Assembly (NCBI RefSeq): GCF_000619945.1
Contig: NZ_JHVC01000016.1
Span: 26,479-90,478, forward strand
Reading direction: 5' to 3'
Length of the DNA: 64,000 bases
Source of the DNA: Clostridium lundense DSM 17049
Lineage (GTDB): Bacteria > Bacillota > Clostridia > Clostridiales > Clostridiaceae
Shown piece after piece: positions 27,392 through 35,704 of the stretch; within the stretch, counting starts at the first letter, position 1, and each line of letters opens with the position of its first letter. The notes beneath the pieces are model-generated. The model did no database searches, had not been told where the DNA came from, and worked only from the letters and a program-made list of their open reading frames with translations. A program made the position numbers and the translations under genes.

Positions 27392-27450
27392 TATATTTAA
27401 CTGTTAATTAAAAAGGTGTATAGCACTTTTTTAATTGACAGTTAAATATA
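27392..27450. repeat. Inverted repeat hairpin upstream of prfC
   Basis: An imperfect 27-base inverted repeat: TATATTTAACTGTTAATT (from 27392) with AATTGACAGTTAAATATA on the other side. It encloses AAAAAGGTG TATAG CACTTTTTT. The centre resembles the end hairpins of the heptamer-arm elements, but the arms lack heptamers. It lies about 65 bases before the prfC start. Confidence 0.7.
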
Positions 27451-27516
27451 TAAAAGTTAAAATCATTGATGTATATAAATATAGTTGCGTATAAATATAA
27501 AAGAGGAGAGAGTATA

Positions 27517-29112
27517 GTGGAGGATTTAATAAGGGAAATAGAAAAGAGAAGAACATTTGCCATAATATCACACCCAGATGCTGGTAAGACTACGCTAACG
27601 GAAAAACTATTATTATATGGAGGCGCTATAAGACTTGCAGGATCAGTAAAAGCTAGAAAGGCTTCAAAACATGCAGTTTCTGACTGGATGGAAATAGAAA
27701 AACAAAGAGGAATTTCAGTAACCTCTTCTGTTATGCAATTTAACTATAATGGATATTGTATAAATATATTAGATACTCCTGGACACCAAGATTTCAGTGA
27801 AGATACATACAGAACTTTAATGGCAGCAGATAGTGCTGTTATGGTTATAGATGGAGCTAAAGGTGTAGAGGAACAAACAAAGAAGTTATTCCATGTATGT
27901 AGTTTAAGGGGAATTCCTGTTTTTACTTTTGTTAACAAAATGGATAGAGAAAGTAGAGATCCTTTTGAACTGATGGAAGAAATAGAAAATGTACTTGGTA
28001 TAAGATCATATCCTGTTAATTGGCCTATAGGTTCCGGAGTTGATTTTAGGGGAGTTTATGATAGAAACAAAAACTTAATAGAAGTATTTGATGATGGAAA
28101 TCATGGGCAAAATACTATAGAGTCTGTAGAAGGCAGTGTAGATGATCCTGTATTTAAAGATTTACTTGGTTCATCATTACATGACAAACTAATAGAAGAT
28201 ATAGAACTTTTAAATATAGCAGGGGATGAGTTTGATTTGGAAAAAGTTAGAAATGGGGAACTTACTCCAGTATTTTTTGGTAGTGCATTAACTAACTTTG
28301 GAGTAGAACCATTTCTAGAGCAGTTTTTAAATTTAACTACACCTCCATTAGCAAGACAATCAAATGTAGGAGAAATTGATACATTTTCAGAAGACTTTTC
28401 AGCCTTTGTATTTAAAATACAGGCTAACATGAATCCAGCCCATAGAGATAGAATAGCTTTTATGAGAATTTGTTCAGGAAAGTTCAAAAAGGGAATGGAA
28501 GTTTTTCATGTACAAGGCAATAGTAAAGTCAAGCTTGCACAACCTCAACAGTTTTTAGCTCAAGATAGGGAAATAGTAGAAGAAGCTTATGCAGGCGATA
28601 TAATAGGTGTGTTTGATCCAGGTATTTTTAGAATAGGTGATACTTTATGTAAGGCTAATAATAAGTTTAGATTTGAAGGTATACCTACTTTTGCTCCAGA
28701 GCATTTTGCAAGGGTAAGAACAGTAGATACCATGAAAAGAAAACAATTTATAAAAGGTATTACTGAAATATCACAAGAAGGAGCAATACAGGTATTTAAG
28801 GAAATAAATATAGGTATTGAAGAAATAATTGTTGGTGTTGTAGGAATACTTCAGTTTGAAGTGCTTGAATATAGGATGAAGAATGAATACAATGTAGACA
28901 TCAAAATGGAAAGACTTCCGTTTAGATATGTAAGATGGATAGAAAATGAGGATGTAGATGTCGACAGGTTGAGCATTACTAGTGATAGTAAAATAGTAAA
29001 AGATCTAAAAGATAGAAACCTTGTTCTTTTCCAAAGTGATTGGGCAATTAGCTGGGCATTAGATCATAATAAGGATATTGTATTATCAGATATAGGCAAA
29101 AGTGAAGAATAA
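27517..29112 (+). CDS. prfC: Peptide chain release factor 3
   Basis: A 531-residue translational GTPase that recycles release factors 1 and 2 from the ribosome after termination. The P-loop is SHPDAGKTT at residues 18-26, G3 is DTPGHQDFSEDTYR, and G4 is NKMDRE. The conserved RF3 signature EKQRGISVTSSVMQF follows the P-loop. The GTG at 27517 is chosen because AGAGGAGAG (27501-27509) lies at correct spacing and the protein then begins MEDLIREIEKRRTFAIISHP, as family members do; the frame also contains an ATG at 27469 without a ribosome-binding site. Length is normal for RF3. Confidence 0.96.
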   Translation: MEDLIREIEKRRTFAIISHPDAGKTTLTEKLLLYGGAIRLAGSVKARKASKHAVSDWMEIEKQRGISVTSSVMQFNYNGYCINILDTPGHQDFSEDTYRTLMAADSAVMVIDGAKGVEEQTKKLFHVCSLRGIPVFTFVNKMDRESRDPFELMEEIENVLGIRSYPVNWPIGSGVDFRGVYDRNKNLIEVFDDGNHGQNTIESVEGSVDDPVFKDLLGSSLHDKLIEDIELLNIAGDEFDLEKVRNGELTPVFFGSALTNFGVEPFLEQFLNLTTPPLARQSNVGEIDTFSEDFSAFVFKIQANMNPAHRDRIAFMRICSGKFKKGMEVFHVQGNSKVKLAQPQQFLAQDREIVEEAYAGDIIGVFDPGIFRIGDTLCKANNKFRFEGIPTFAPEHFARVRTVDTMKRKQFIKGITEISQEGAIQVFKEINIGIEEIIVGVVGILQFEVLEYRMKNEYNVDIKMERLPFRYVRWIENEDVDVDRLSITSDSKIVKDLKDRNLVLFQSDWAISWALDHNKDIVLSDIGKSEE

Positions 29113-29121
29113 ACAACAAAT

Positions 29122-29181
29122 AAAAAAACGTGTAAAATTTGAGGACACTAAAAAGTGCCATCAAATTTTACACGTTTTTTA
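29122..29181 (+). terminator. prfC terminator / outer hairpin of repeat copy 4
   Basis: AAAAAACGTGTAAAATTTGA pairs with TCAAATTTTACACGTTTTTT (ends at 29180). The inner part GGACACT / AGTGCC extends the stem. This is a strong terminator for prfC and also forms the left cap of the adjacent repeat element. Confidence 0.9.
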
Positions 29182-29417
29182 GAGTACAGAGTATAGATGA
29201 CAGAGTACAGAGAAGGAGGATTTTTCTCCATGTACGTTACGAAAAATTTTTAATTAGTCTTTAAAAGTTTATTAAAGGATAATAGTGTGAAACTAAAGTG
29301 GTAACTTATTACTTTTTAAATTTAAGCTTTTCTATAGTGTCAACGAAAGAAAAGCTTGATTAATCTGTCATCTATGCTCTGTCATCTGTACTCTAAAAAA
29401 GTATATTATACTTTTTT
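29122..29417. repeat. Heptamer-arm repeat element, long copy 4
   Basis: Left arm from 29179: AG then AGTACAG AGTATAG ATGACAG AGTACAG. Right arm up to 29394: CTGTCAT CTATGCT CTGTCAT CTGTACT CT. The right end hairpin AAAAAAGTATATTATACTTT (29395-29417) overlaps the stop codon of the convergent lmo0937-like gene. The core contains TTTTTCTCC and GTTACGAAAAATTTTT, like copies 1 and 5. About 100 bases of unrelated sequence lie in the middle. It fills the gap between prfC and the next gene. Confidence 0.85.
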
Positions 29418-29571
29418 AAACTCCTTTTTTTCTACCAAATAAAACATCTACAATAAATATTAATGCTGCTACTAATAAAAGTAGATTAATTAAACTACCA
29501 CCTATTCTAAATATTAATCCTATTAACCAGAATAGAATAACGAATCCTCCTAGCCATCTAAGAAATGCCAT
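29416..29571 (-). CDS. lmo0937-family small membrane protein
   Basis: A 51-residue hydrophobic protein beginning MAFLRWLGGFVILFWLIGLI and ending FGRKKGV. Two membrane spans (about residues 6-24 and 29-46) are separated by the short loop FRIGGS, and the tail is basic. This matches the small lmo0937-type membrane family common in Firmicutes and often induced under general or envelope stress; the function is unknown. The ATG at 29571 follows GGAGG on the minus strand at eight bases; the longer frame upstream has no site. The stop codon lies in the end hairpin of repeat copy 4. Confidence 0.85.
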   Translation of the reverse strand: MAFLRWLGGFVILFWLIGLIFRIGGSLINLLLLVAALIFIVDVLFGRKKGV

Positions 29572-29689
29572 GTTCAATAACCTCCATTTAAATAAATTTA
29601 TTAACAATTTTATATATTATTGTTTGCAAAATAGAGGTTATTTATCCTATAGATATTTGTGTATAGACAAGTTAAGAGAAAAATAAAAA

Positions 29690-29706
29690 GAGAGGAAATA
29701 CCTCTC
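29690..29706 (-). terminator. Terminator of the zinc-ribbon gene
   Basis: On the minus strand GAGAGG TATTT CCTCTC is followed by TTTTTATTTTTC, directly after the stop codon. Confidence 0.88.
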
Positions 29707-29874
29707 TTATCTTCTTTCTCTCATATTGTTTCTTGAAGCTTTTCTAGCTTTTCTACATTCAGGACATCTTACAGGATCATTTTCGAAACCTTTTTCTTTG
29801 TAGAATTCCTGTTCACCTTCTGTAAATATAAATTCTTTTCCACAATCCTTACAAACAATAGTCTTGTCTGCCAT
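29707..29874 (-). CDS. Small zinc-ribbon protein, 55 residues
   Basis: A 55-residue protein with two Cys pairs, CKDCG at residues 8-12 and CPEC at 37-40, forming one zinc ribbon. A basic tail RKARKASRNNMRERR follows. It matches the probable-zinc-ribbon (zf-trcl-like) small proteins found in many Firmicutes; role unknown, nucleic-acid or ribosome binding is a guess from the basic tail. The ATG at 29874 follows AAAGGAGG on the minus strand. A promoter, an anti-Shine-Dalgarno segment and a six-residue leader ORF precede it (see the leader feature). It has its own terminator, so it is monocistronic. Confidence 0.87.
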   Translation of the reverse strand: MADKTIVCKDCGKEFIFTEGEQEFYKEKGFENDPVRCPECRKARKASRNNMRERR

Positions 29875-29883
29875 TATAAAAAC

Positions 29884-29939
29884 CTCCTTTGAACTATAGG
29901 ATTAATTTTTTCATGGATAATTCCCCCAGTACAAAGGAG
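29884..29939 (-). promoter_or_regulatory. Leader with anti-Shine-Dalgarno and mini-ORF
   Basis: On the minus-strand mRNA, CTCCTTTG (29939-29932) is perfectly complementary to CAAAGGAG (29891-29884), which is the ribosome-binding site of the zinc-ribbon gene. Between them a GGGGG site (29927-29923) precedes, by eight bases, a six-codon ORF encoding MKKLIL (29914-29894). Its TAG lies two bases before the main ribosome-binding site. The order resembles translational attenuators, but no function is proven. Confidence 0.5.
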
Positions 29940-30000
29940 CTAAATTACATGAACAAATTAACCTACTTTGTTAATATAGAGAAAATTATCTCTATTTATG

Positions 30001-30028
30001 ATTATAGCATAAAAGCCATAAAATTCAA
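30001..30028 (-). promoter_or_regulatory. Promoter of the zinc-ribbon gene
   Basis: On the minus strand TTGAAT (30028-30023), a 16-base spacer and TATAAT (30006-30001). It predicts a leader of about 120 bases, long enough to contain the anti-Shine-Dalgarno structure. Confidence 0.65.
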
Positions 30029-30078
30029 TATTAAAGTCTTAAATAATAACTAAAAATTCTTAAAATAAGGGATTAATT

Positions 30079-31161
30079 TTACTTAGATTTCATATGTTTT
30101 TTGTTTTTAAAACTAAATATTATAATAGCAATAAAAGGTATAATAAGGAAATTAATAAGAGAAATATATGAATAAAAGTTTAAAAATTTAAAGAAGTAAA
30201 ATAGATTATCTGCAATATAGCTAGTTGCTATGAAAGTTAAAATACTTATTATATATACTGTATATTTATTTTCAAAATATATTTTTTTTAGATTATTAAT
30301 CACTAAGTTTAGGACAAGAATATATTTTATATACCATCCTCCTATGGTTTGTAGCATAACAAAAAATTCACCACTTTCAATAAATCTCAAATAACTTATT
30401 AGCTGGGTTTGTAAAAGTTTAGGATAAACTAACTCCTCAGCTCTTTCAACTTGGAAAGTAGTAAGAATACCTAGAACTCCCACTATTTCCATCTGTATAA
30501 CGAATAGGAATGTTAATAGGCTATCTCTAAAGAGAGTATCTTTTTTTGATACCTTTTCCATATAAGAAAAGGTAATAGTTATATGTGAATATAATCCTAA
30601 GATTTTTAGAATTGATAACAAAAAATTAAAGGTAATTCCTTTTTCTAGTATAGGTAATAAAAATTCAAAGTGTTTATAAGTAGAAGTCAATATAGCTAAA
30701 TTAATTCCAGCTAAATTCATCAATATCATACCAACAATTGCAAGACATACTAAGCTTCGTAATCCTTTTTTTACGCAATATATGGCTGGGAAAATTAAAA
30801 ATAATAGTAAGTACCATATGGGGGTTTCCAACAGTAGATTAGTATGCATAGAACTAGACTCAACGCCAGCACATTCAATTAAAGTTAAAAACAAGGATAT
30901 CATAAAAAAGGCATATAGGATATTCCCGAAAATTTTGCCAAAAGAACTGATATATATATGGTACAAGTTATAACAATCTGTTTTTTTGAAAACTTTTAAA
31001 GCAAATATAAAATAAAATACTATTATTACTGAAGCTATAATAGTAGCAATCCAAGTATCCCTACCGCCATTATTTAAAAAAATACTTGGATAGGTTTTCA
31101 GTGAAACTATGGTTAAAGCCATAATTAGAAATATAAACTGTTTTGAGGTTATTTTATTCAT
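30079..31161 (-). CDS. gerKB: Spore germination receptor subunit B (GerKB-like)
   Basis: A 360-residue integral membrane protein with about ten spans, of the GerAB/amino-acid-permease-like spore germination family. It would be the germinant-binding subunit of a nutrient receptor in the spore inner membrane. Family features are the N-terminal ITSKQFIFLIMALTIVS, the GGRDTWIA motif after span 1 and the hydrophobic pattern throughout. The ATG at 31161 follows AAAGGTG on the minus strand; the frame runs 11 codons further upstream without a site. It is divergent from the A and C subunit genes, the arrangement known for gerKB and gerKA-gerKC in C. perfringens. Confidence 0.9.
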   Translation of the reverse strand: MNKITSKQFIFLIMALTIVSLKTYPSIFLNNGGRDTWIATIIASVIIVFYFIFALKVFKKTDCYNLYHIYISSFGKIFGNILYAFFMISLFLTLIECAGVESSSMHTNLLLETPIWYLLLFLIFPAIYCVKKGLRSLVCLAIVGMILMNLAGINLAILTSTYKHFEFLLPILEKGITFNFLLSILKILGLYSHITITFSYMEKVSKKDTLFRDSLLTFLFVIQMEIVGVLGILTTFQVERAEELVYPKLLQTQLISYLRFIESGEFFVMLQTIGGWYIKYILVLNLVINNLKKIYFENKYTVYIISILTFIATSYIADNLFYFFKFLNFYSYISLINFLIIPFIAIIIFSFKNKKHMKSK

Positions 31162-31282
31162 GAGCACACCTTTCAAAATAAATAATTTTATCATATAAAA
31201 TGGTTAATATTACTAGGTATTATTATTTACCATATAATGAATAATATTCTCTTACACACAAATAATATAATGGGTGAATAAT

Positions 31283-32695
31283 ATGAGTGAGTATGTAAAA
31301 TTTATAAAAGACAAATTAGATAAAAGTGCTGATGTAAAATATAGAGAAATTCATATTGGTTGTGGAATAGTACATGTGGTATTTATAGATGATTTGTGTG
31401 ATTCAAAATTTATTAGTGAATATATAGTCTCTCCTATAACTATAAATAGAAATTTTATTTTTAGCATGGATAATATAAAATTACAAGTATTGGAGGCTAA
31501 TTCTGTAGGAGATATAAAAGATTTTAATAGTGCATTAATGCACCTTATGTCAGGAGACGTTTTGATTATATTAGAAGGCTCTAATGAAGTAATTTACTGT
31601 GAAGCCAAAGGATTTAATAAAAGAAGTATAACAACTCCTCTTACTGAAACTGTAATAAAAGGACCTAGGGAAGGATTTAATGAAAGTTTTTCAGATAATG
31701 TATCATTAATTAGAAGAAAAATAAAAAATCCAGATTTAAAGCTTGAAAATTTTACATTAGGGAAAAAGTCTAACACAATAGTAGTTATGATGTATATTGA
31801 AAATGTTGCGCAAACAGATTTGGTAGAAAGAATAAGAAATAAGCTCAAGGACATGCAATTAGAGTTTATATTAGATATAAATTATATAGAAGAACAGTTT
31901 AAGGAAAAGGGAACATTTTTTGATACCATTGGTTATAGTGAAAAGCCAGATATAGTTGCATCTAAAATATTAGAAGGACGTGTAGCAATAATAGTAGATG
32001 GAACTCCTTTTGTTATAACTATGCCATATTTTTTTATTGAAAATTTTCAAATGGCAGATGATTATTATATAAATAAGCACTATTCTAATGCTGCTAGAAT
32101 ATTAAGGGAAGTTAGCTTTTTAGTTTCACTTTTATTACCAGGACTTTATATAGCTATTACTACATATCATTTTTCATTAATACCCTCAGTGTTTGTATTT
32201 AGATTGGCAGTATCAAGAGCAGGTGTACCTTTTCCTACTGTAATAGAAATATATTTAATGATGTTTTTCTTTCAAATTTTAAGGGAAGCAGGGGTAAGGT
32301 TGCCCCAGCCAGTAGGGCAGGCTATGAGTATAGTTGGGGCTTTAATATTAGGGGATGCAGCAGTAGGGGCAGGTCTGACTTCTCAAATTTCTATAATAGT
32401 TGTAGCGTTGTCATCTATTTGTTCTTTTTTAGTTCCTAAACTTTATCCTGTAATCTCTATATGGAGTCCTTTGATCATTTTATTTGGATCGCTACTTGGC
32501 TTACCAGGATTTTATATAATTATGCTTACCTTTGTAGCACATGTAGCTAGTTTAGAGTCGGTTGGATATTCGTATTTATATCCAATGGGGACAACAAAAA
32601 AATTTAAATTTAGAGACGTTCTTTTTAGAGGAAATCTTAAGGATATATCCAAAAATATTGGTGAGGATGAAAGTAATGAAAAAGATAAAGCTTAG
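31283..32695 (+). CDS. gerKA: Spore germination receptor subunit A (GerKA-like)
   Basis: A 470-residue membrane protein of the GerA family. A hydrophilic N-terminal domain (about residues 1-260) carries the typical segment VARRVREG-like here as SLIRRKIKNPDLKLENFTLGKKS. It is followed by the conserved DGTPFVITMPYFFIENFQ and about five spans. The PGLYIAIT and GLPGFYIIML segments are characteristic. With subunits B and C it forms a germinant receptor in the spore inner membrane. The ATG at 31283 follows GGGTGA (31272-31277) at six bases; a GTG at 31274 overlaps that site. The next gene overlaps its end by 20 bases, showing tight coupling. Confidence 0.92.
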   Translation: MSEYVKFIKDKLDKSADVKYREIHIGCGIVHVVFIDDLCDSKFISEYIVSPITINRNFIFSMDNIKLQVLEANSVGDIKDFNSALMHLMSGDVLIILEGSNEVIYCEAKGFNKRSITTPLTETVIKGPREGFNESFSDNVSLIRRKIKNPDLKLENFTLGKKSNTIVVMMYIENVAQTDLVERIRNKLKDMQLEFILDINYIEEQFKEKGTFFDTIGYSEKPDIVASKILEGRVAIIVDGTPFVITMPYFFIENFQMADDYYINKHYSNAARILREVSFLVSLLLPGLYIAITTYHFSLIPSVFVFRLAVSRAGVPFPTVIEIYLMMFFFQILREAGVRLPQPVGQAMSIVGALILGDAAVGAGLTSQISIIVVALSSICSFLVPKLYPVISIWSPLIILFGSLLGLPGFYIIMLTFVAHVASLESVGYSYLYPMGTTKKFKFRDVLFRGNLKDISKNIGEDESNEKDKA

Positions 32696-33788
32696 TATAA
32701 TTTTATGCATGTGTGTATTATTTAATGGATGTTATAACTATAGGGATATCAATAAAATAATATTTTCTACAGCTATAGTAATAGATATAGATGAACAAAA
32801 GAATCCAGTTTTCTATATGGAAACTTTTAAACCTTACAGAAGTGCTGGAACCGGATCTGATAAAGGTGAAAGAATTGTATATAAAGGTAAGGGTAAGGCT
32901 GTCTTTGAAGCTTTAAGAGATGTGGGGCTAGCTACCAGCTATAAGCCTAATGGAACTCAATGTAAAGCTATAATATTTACAGAAAAAGCTGCAGCTTATG
33001 GAATAGATAATTTTTTGGATTTTTTTGATAGAGATCAGGAATTTCTTATAAGACAGTATGTAGCTATATTTGAAGGTGATGTAGATAGATTAATAAAAAT
33101 GAGAATGAAATCAGAAGAGTATATAGGAATATTTTTGGTAGATCTTATGGATAATATAGGAACGTCTTCAAGAGCAATAAGGTTAAGTTTAAATGATTAT
33201 TTAAATAAAAGAATAGAACCAGCACATACATCTGTAATGACGGTACTAAAGATAAATAGTGAACAAATTGAAGAAATGCTTAGTATAGATGGAGGAGCAA
33301 TAATTAAAGAAGATAAAATGGTAGATAGATTACCTAGAGCAGAAAGTCAAGGGTATAACTTTATTATAGATAAGGTGAAAAGCGGAACGTTAGAAGTGTC
33401 TAATCCAGAAGATGAGAATAAATTTGTTGTACTAGAAATACGCCGTAGTAAAACGAAAACTAAATTGGATTATGATGGAAGTACATTAAAATTAAAGAAA
33501 ATAATAAATGTAACCACTAGCTTTGGAGAAGCTCAGAGAGGTGTAAGTATAACGGGGGATGAAAGAGACAAGATTGCTAGAGGAGCTGAGAAAAATATAA
33601 AGACAGCTTGCATGAATGTTTTTAACAAGTACAAAAATAAAAATCTTGATATTTTTGAGGTGGAAAGAAGATTTAAACTTAAATATCCTAAAGCGGATGC
33701 TAGGGATGTATTAAAGAACACAGAAATAGATGTAGAAGTTAATGTTAAAATAGAAGGTTCTTCGAATAAGTTTAACTTTAAGAAGTAA
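32676..33788 (+). CDS. gerKC: Spore germination receptor lipoprotein C (GerKC-like)
   Basis: A 370-residue lipoprotein of the Ger(x)C family, the third subunit of the germinant receptor. It has a signal sequence MKKIKLSIILCMCVLFNGC with lipobox LFNGC, then the conserved YRDINKI start of the mature protein. Further family features are RIVYKGKGKAVFEALRD and the C-terminal ADARDVLKNTEIDVEVNVKI. The ATG at 32676 follows GTGAGG (32661-32666) at nine bases; a longer in-frame reading exists upstream but would bury the signal peptide inside. It overlaps gerKA by 20 bases. Confidence 0.92.
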   Translation: MKKIKLSIILCMCVLFNGCYNYRDINKIIFSTAIVIDIDEQKNPVFYMETFKPYRSAGTGSDKGERIVYKGKGKAVFEALRDVGLATSYKPNGTQCKAIIFTEKAAAYGIDNFLDFFDRDQEFLIRQYVAIFEGDVDRLIKMRMKSEEYIGIFLVDLMDNIGTSSRAIRLSLNDYLNKRIEPAHTSVMTVLKINSEQIEEMLSIDGGAIIKEDKMVDRLPRAESQGYNFIIDKVKSGTLEVSNPEDENKFVVLEIRRSKTKTKLDYDGSTLKLKKIINVTTSFGEAQRGVSITGDERDKIARGAEKNIKTACMNVFNKYKNKNLDIFEVERRFKLKYPKADARDVLKNTEIDVEVNVKIEGSSNKFNFKK

Positions 33789-33892
33789 TATGCTTATTTT
33801 CATATATAGATTTAATCTCTTATAATTTGTTATAATAATTATATTATAGTTCATATAATATAATTAACTGATTATAGATGAGGGTATAGCTT

Positions 33893-35038
33893 ATGGATAG
33901 AAGAAAACTTTTAAACTTAATAAAAAGAGGAGAAGGAACTAAAGTTGATTATAAACAGAAGATAGATTTAGAAACAGAGAGCAGCAGAAAAGAATTAGCA
34001 AAAGATATATGTGCTATAGCTAATTCTAAAGGGGGAAGAGGTTATCTTATAGTAGGAATAGAAGATAAAACAAAGAACATTATAGGAATAGAAGAAGAAA
34101 AATATAGTGAGGAACAAATACAACAAATAGTTAGTTCTAGATGTGAACCTCCAATTCCAGTATCATTAGAGTTTGTCAATTTTGATAACAAGAAGTTAGC
34201 TATAATCAATATATATGACGGTCCTCAAAAGCCGTATCAGTTAAGGGAAAATGGTGCCTTTTATATAAGGAGAGGATCAACTACTGATACTATGAGAAAA
34301 GAGGAGATAATCTCTGCATTGCAGGAAAATTTAAGTTTAAATTTAGAATTATGTCCTATAGTTAAAAGTGACATGAGTTGCATAAACATGGAATTGGTTC
34401 ATAAATATTTTAGCCTAAAAGGAATAGATACAAATGGTAATAATATCATAAGTTTTGCAGAAAATGCATCTATCATAAATTTTGATAGGGAATCTAACAG
34501 ATATATGGTAACTCTAGGGGGACTTTTAGTTTTTTCAGATATAAATAATTTATATATACCTCATAATATGATAAAAATTATTAATAAAATAAATAAGAAT
34601 TTTAAAGAAAACATAATAATTCAAGGTAACTTAATTTCAATTTTAGATAATTGTGAGGATATTTTAAAAAAGATATTGCCTAAAGGTTACCCAATTAATG
34701 GCGTTTTTGAAGGGATAAGAAATGCAGTGGTGTACAGAGATTATAATTTATATTATAAAGAGATTGAAATAGTATTAGATTATAATAGCATTATTTTAAT
34801 CAGTCCAGGAGTACTTATGGATGGAAGAGAACTAACTTCATCACAATATCTTAAAAGAAATATGTGGATATACGAGAAGTTAATAACTTTAGATAATAAG
34901 GAGAGGTTTGTTAATACTGGAAGGGGATTTTTTAGAATGAAGAGATATTTTAAAGGTAAGGGAAGATTAACTTTTGTAAATTCAATAAAAGAAAATAGTT
35001 TTAAAATTATATATCCAGGTATTAATCTTTTTAGATAG
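33893..35038 (+). CDS. AlbA_2-domain (Schlafen-like) protein
   Basis: A 381-residue protein with an N-terminal AlbA_2 domain. Typical motifs are EGTKVDYKQK near residues 14-23, ELAKDICAIANSKGGRGYLIVGIED near 34-58, and YQLRENGAFYIRRGSTT near 120-136. The rest includes FEGIRNAVVYRDY and LISPG, as in COG2865-type putative regulators. Family members bind nucleic acids and are annotated as transcriptional regulators, but few have been tested. It stands alone between the germination genes and a small P-loop gene. No membrane segment. Whether it regulates its neighbours is unknown. Confidence 0.85.
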   Translation: MDRRKLLNLIKRGEGTKVDYKQKIDLETESSRKELAKDICAIANSKGGRGYLIVGIEDKTKNIIGIEEEKYSEEQIQQIVSSRCEPPIPVSLEFVNFDNKKLAIINIYDGPQKPYQLRENGAFYIRRGSTTDTMRKEEIISALQENLSLNLELCPIVKSDMSCINMELVHKYFSLKGIDTNGNNIISFAENASIINFDRESNRYMVTLGGLLVFSDINNLYIPHNMIKIINKINKNFKENIIIQGNLISILDNCEDILKKILPKGYPINGVFEGIRNAVVYRDYNLYYKEIEIVLDYNSIILISPGVLMDGRELTSSQYLKRNMWIYEKLITLDNKERFVNTGRGFFRMKRYFKGKGRLTFVNSIKENSFKIIYPGINLFR

Positions 35039-35130
35039 AATATAATAATAATTTTTTATAGCAATAAAATATTTGTAGATTATTGTACTAAAATAATAGA
35101 AATTAGTTGATGATTTATAGCTAGGTTATA

Positions 35131-35159
35131 TTGAAAAAAGATTCAGAATATTATATAAT
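35131..35159 (+). promoter_or_regulatory. Promoter of the small P-loop gene
   Basis: TTGAAA (35131-35136), a 17-base spacer and TATAAT (35154-35159). Confidence 0.8.
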
Positions 35160-35203
35160 TTATATAATAAATAACCTAAAAAAATAAAGTTAGGGGTGGT
35201 AAC

Positions 35204-35623
35204 ATGATTCAAGTACTTTGTGACCAAAGAGGAGCAGGAAAGACAAAAGTATTAATAGACATGGCAAACAACAAAGTAGACGATAATAAGGGACACATAA
35301 TTTTTATCGATGATGATAAGAGGGCTTTGTTTGAGTTACACAGAGATATTAGGTTCATTACTACTTGCGATTATAACTTAAAAAATTCTGAGGGCTTTTA
35401 TGGTTTTTTGTGCGGCATATTTTCTGCTGATTATGATATTGATACCATTTTTATTGATGGGCTGTTTAATATTGTAAATTTAGATGTAGAAGATGCGGCA
35501 CATTTGTTTTATGGAATAGAAAAATTTTCGAAGGAGTATGGTGTAGATTTCTATATAAGTGCTAATGAAGAAGAAGAAATGCCTGATTGCATGAGAAAAT
35601 ATATGAATTTAGTATGCGCTTAA
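35204..35623 (+). CDS. Small P-loop NTPase-like protein, 139 residues
   Basis: A 139-residue cytosolic protein with a P-loop RGAGKTKVLIDMA near residues 9-21 and a possible Walker B, DIDTIFIDGLFNIV, near 83-96. It lacks recognisable arginine-finger or sensor motifs, and it is much shorter than most P-loop ATPases. Similar clostridial proteins are annotated only as ATP-binding or twitching-motility-like; I do not assign a function. The ATG follows AGGGGTGG at good spacing, and a strong promoter lies at 35131-35159. A bidirectional terminator follows, so it is monocistronic. Confidence 0.8.
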   Translation: MIQVLCDQRGAGKTKVLIDMANNKVDDNKGHIIFIDDDKRALFELHRDIRFITTCDYNLKNSEGFYGFLCGIFSADYDIDTIFIDGLFNIVNLDVEDAAHLFYGIEKFSKEYGVDFYISANEEEEMPDCMRKYMNLVCA

Positions 35624-35676
35624 TGAAAAGGATTTAGTTGAGGGGGAAAATAATTTTTTATTAATATAGAAAAGAA

Positions 35677-35704
35677 AGCTGGGTATAATTTACCCAGCTT
35701 TTTT
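35677..35704. terminator. Bidirectional terminator
   Basis: AAGCTGGGTA pairs with TACCCAGCTT around TAAT, with T tracts on both sides. It separates the P-loop gene from the convergent RMD1-like gene. Confidence 0.92.

Noticed and set aside
29949..30053. Possible 34-residue ORF on the plus strand with AAAGGAG nine bases upstream
   Set aside because: The apparent ribosome-binding site is the complement of the anti-Shine-Dalgarno segment of the minus-strand gene, and the frame overlaps that gene's promoter. AT-rich chance frame is more likely.
31238..31267. Sigma-G-like boxes TGAATA and AATAATA before gerKA
   Set aside because: They would place the transcription start inside the gerKA ribosome-binding site, so this cannot be the promoter for gerKA as read.
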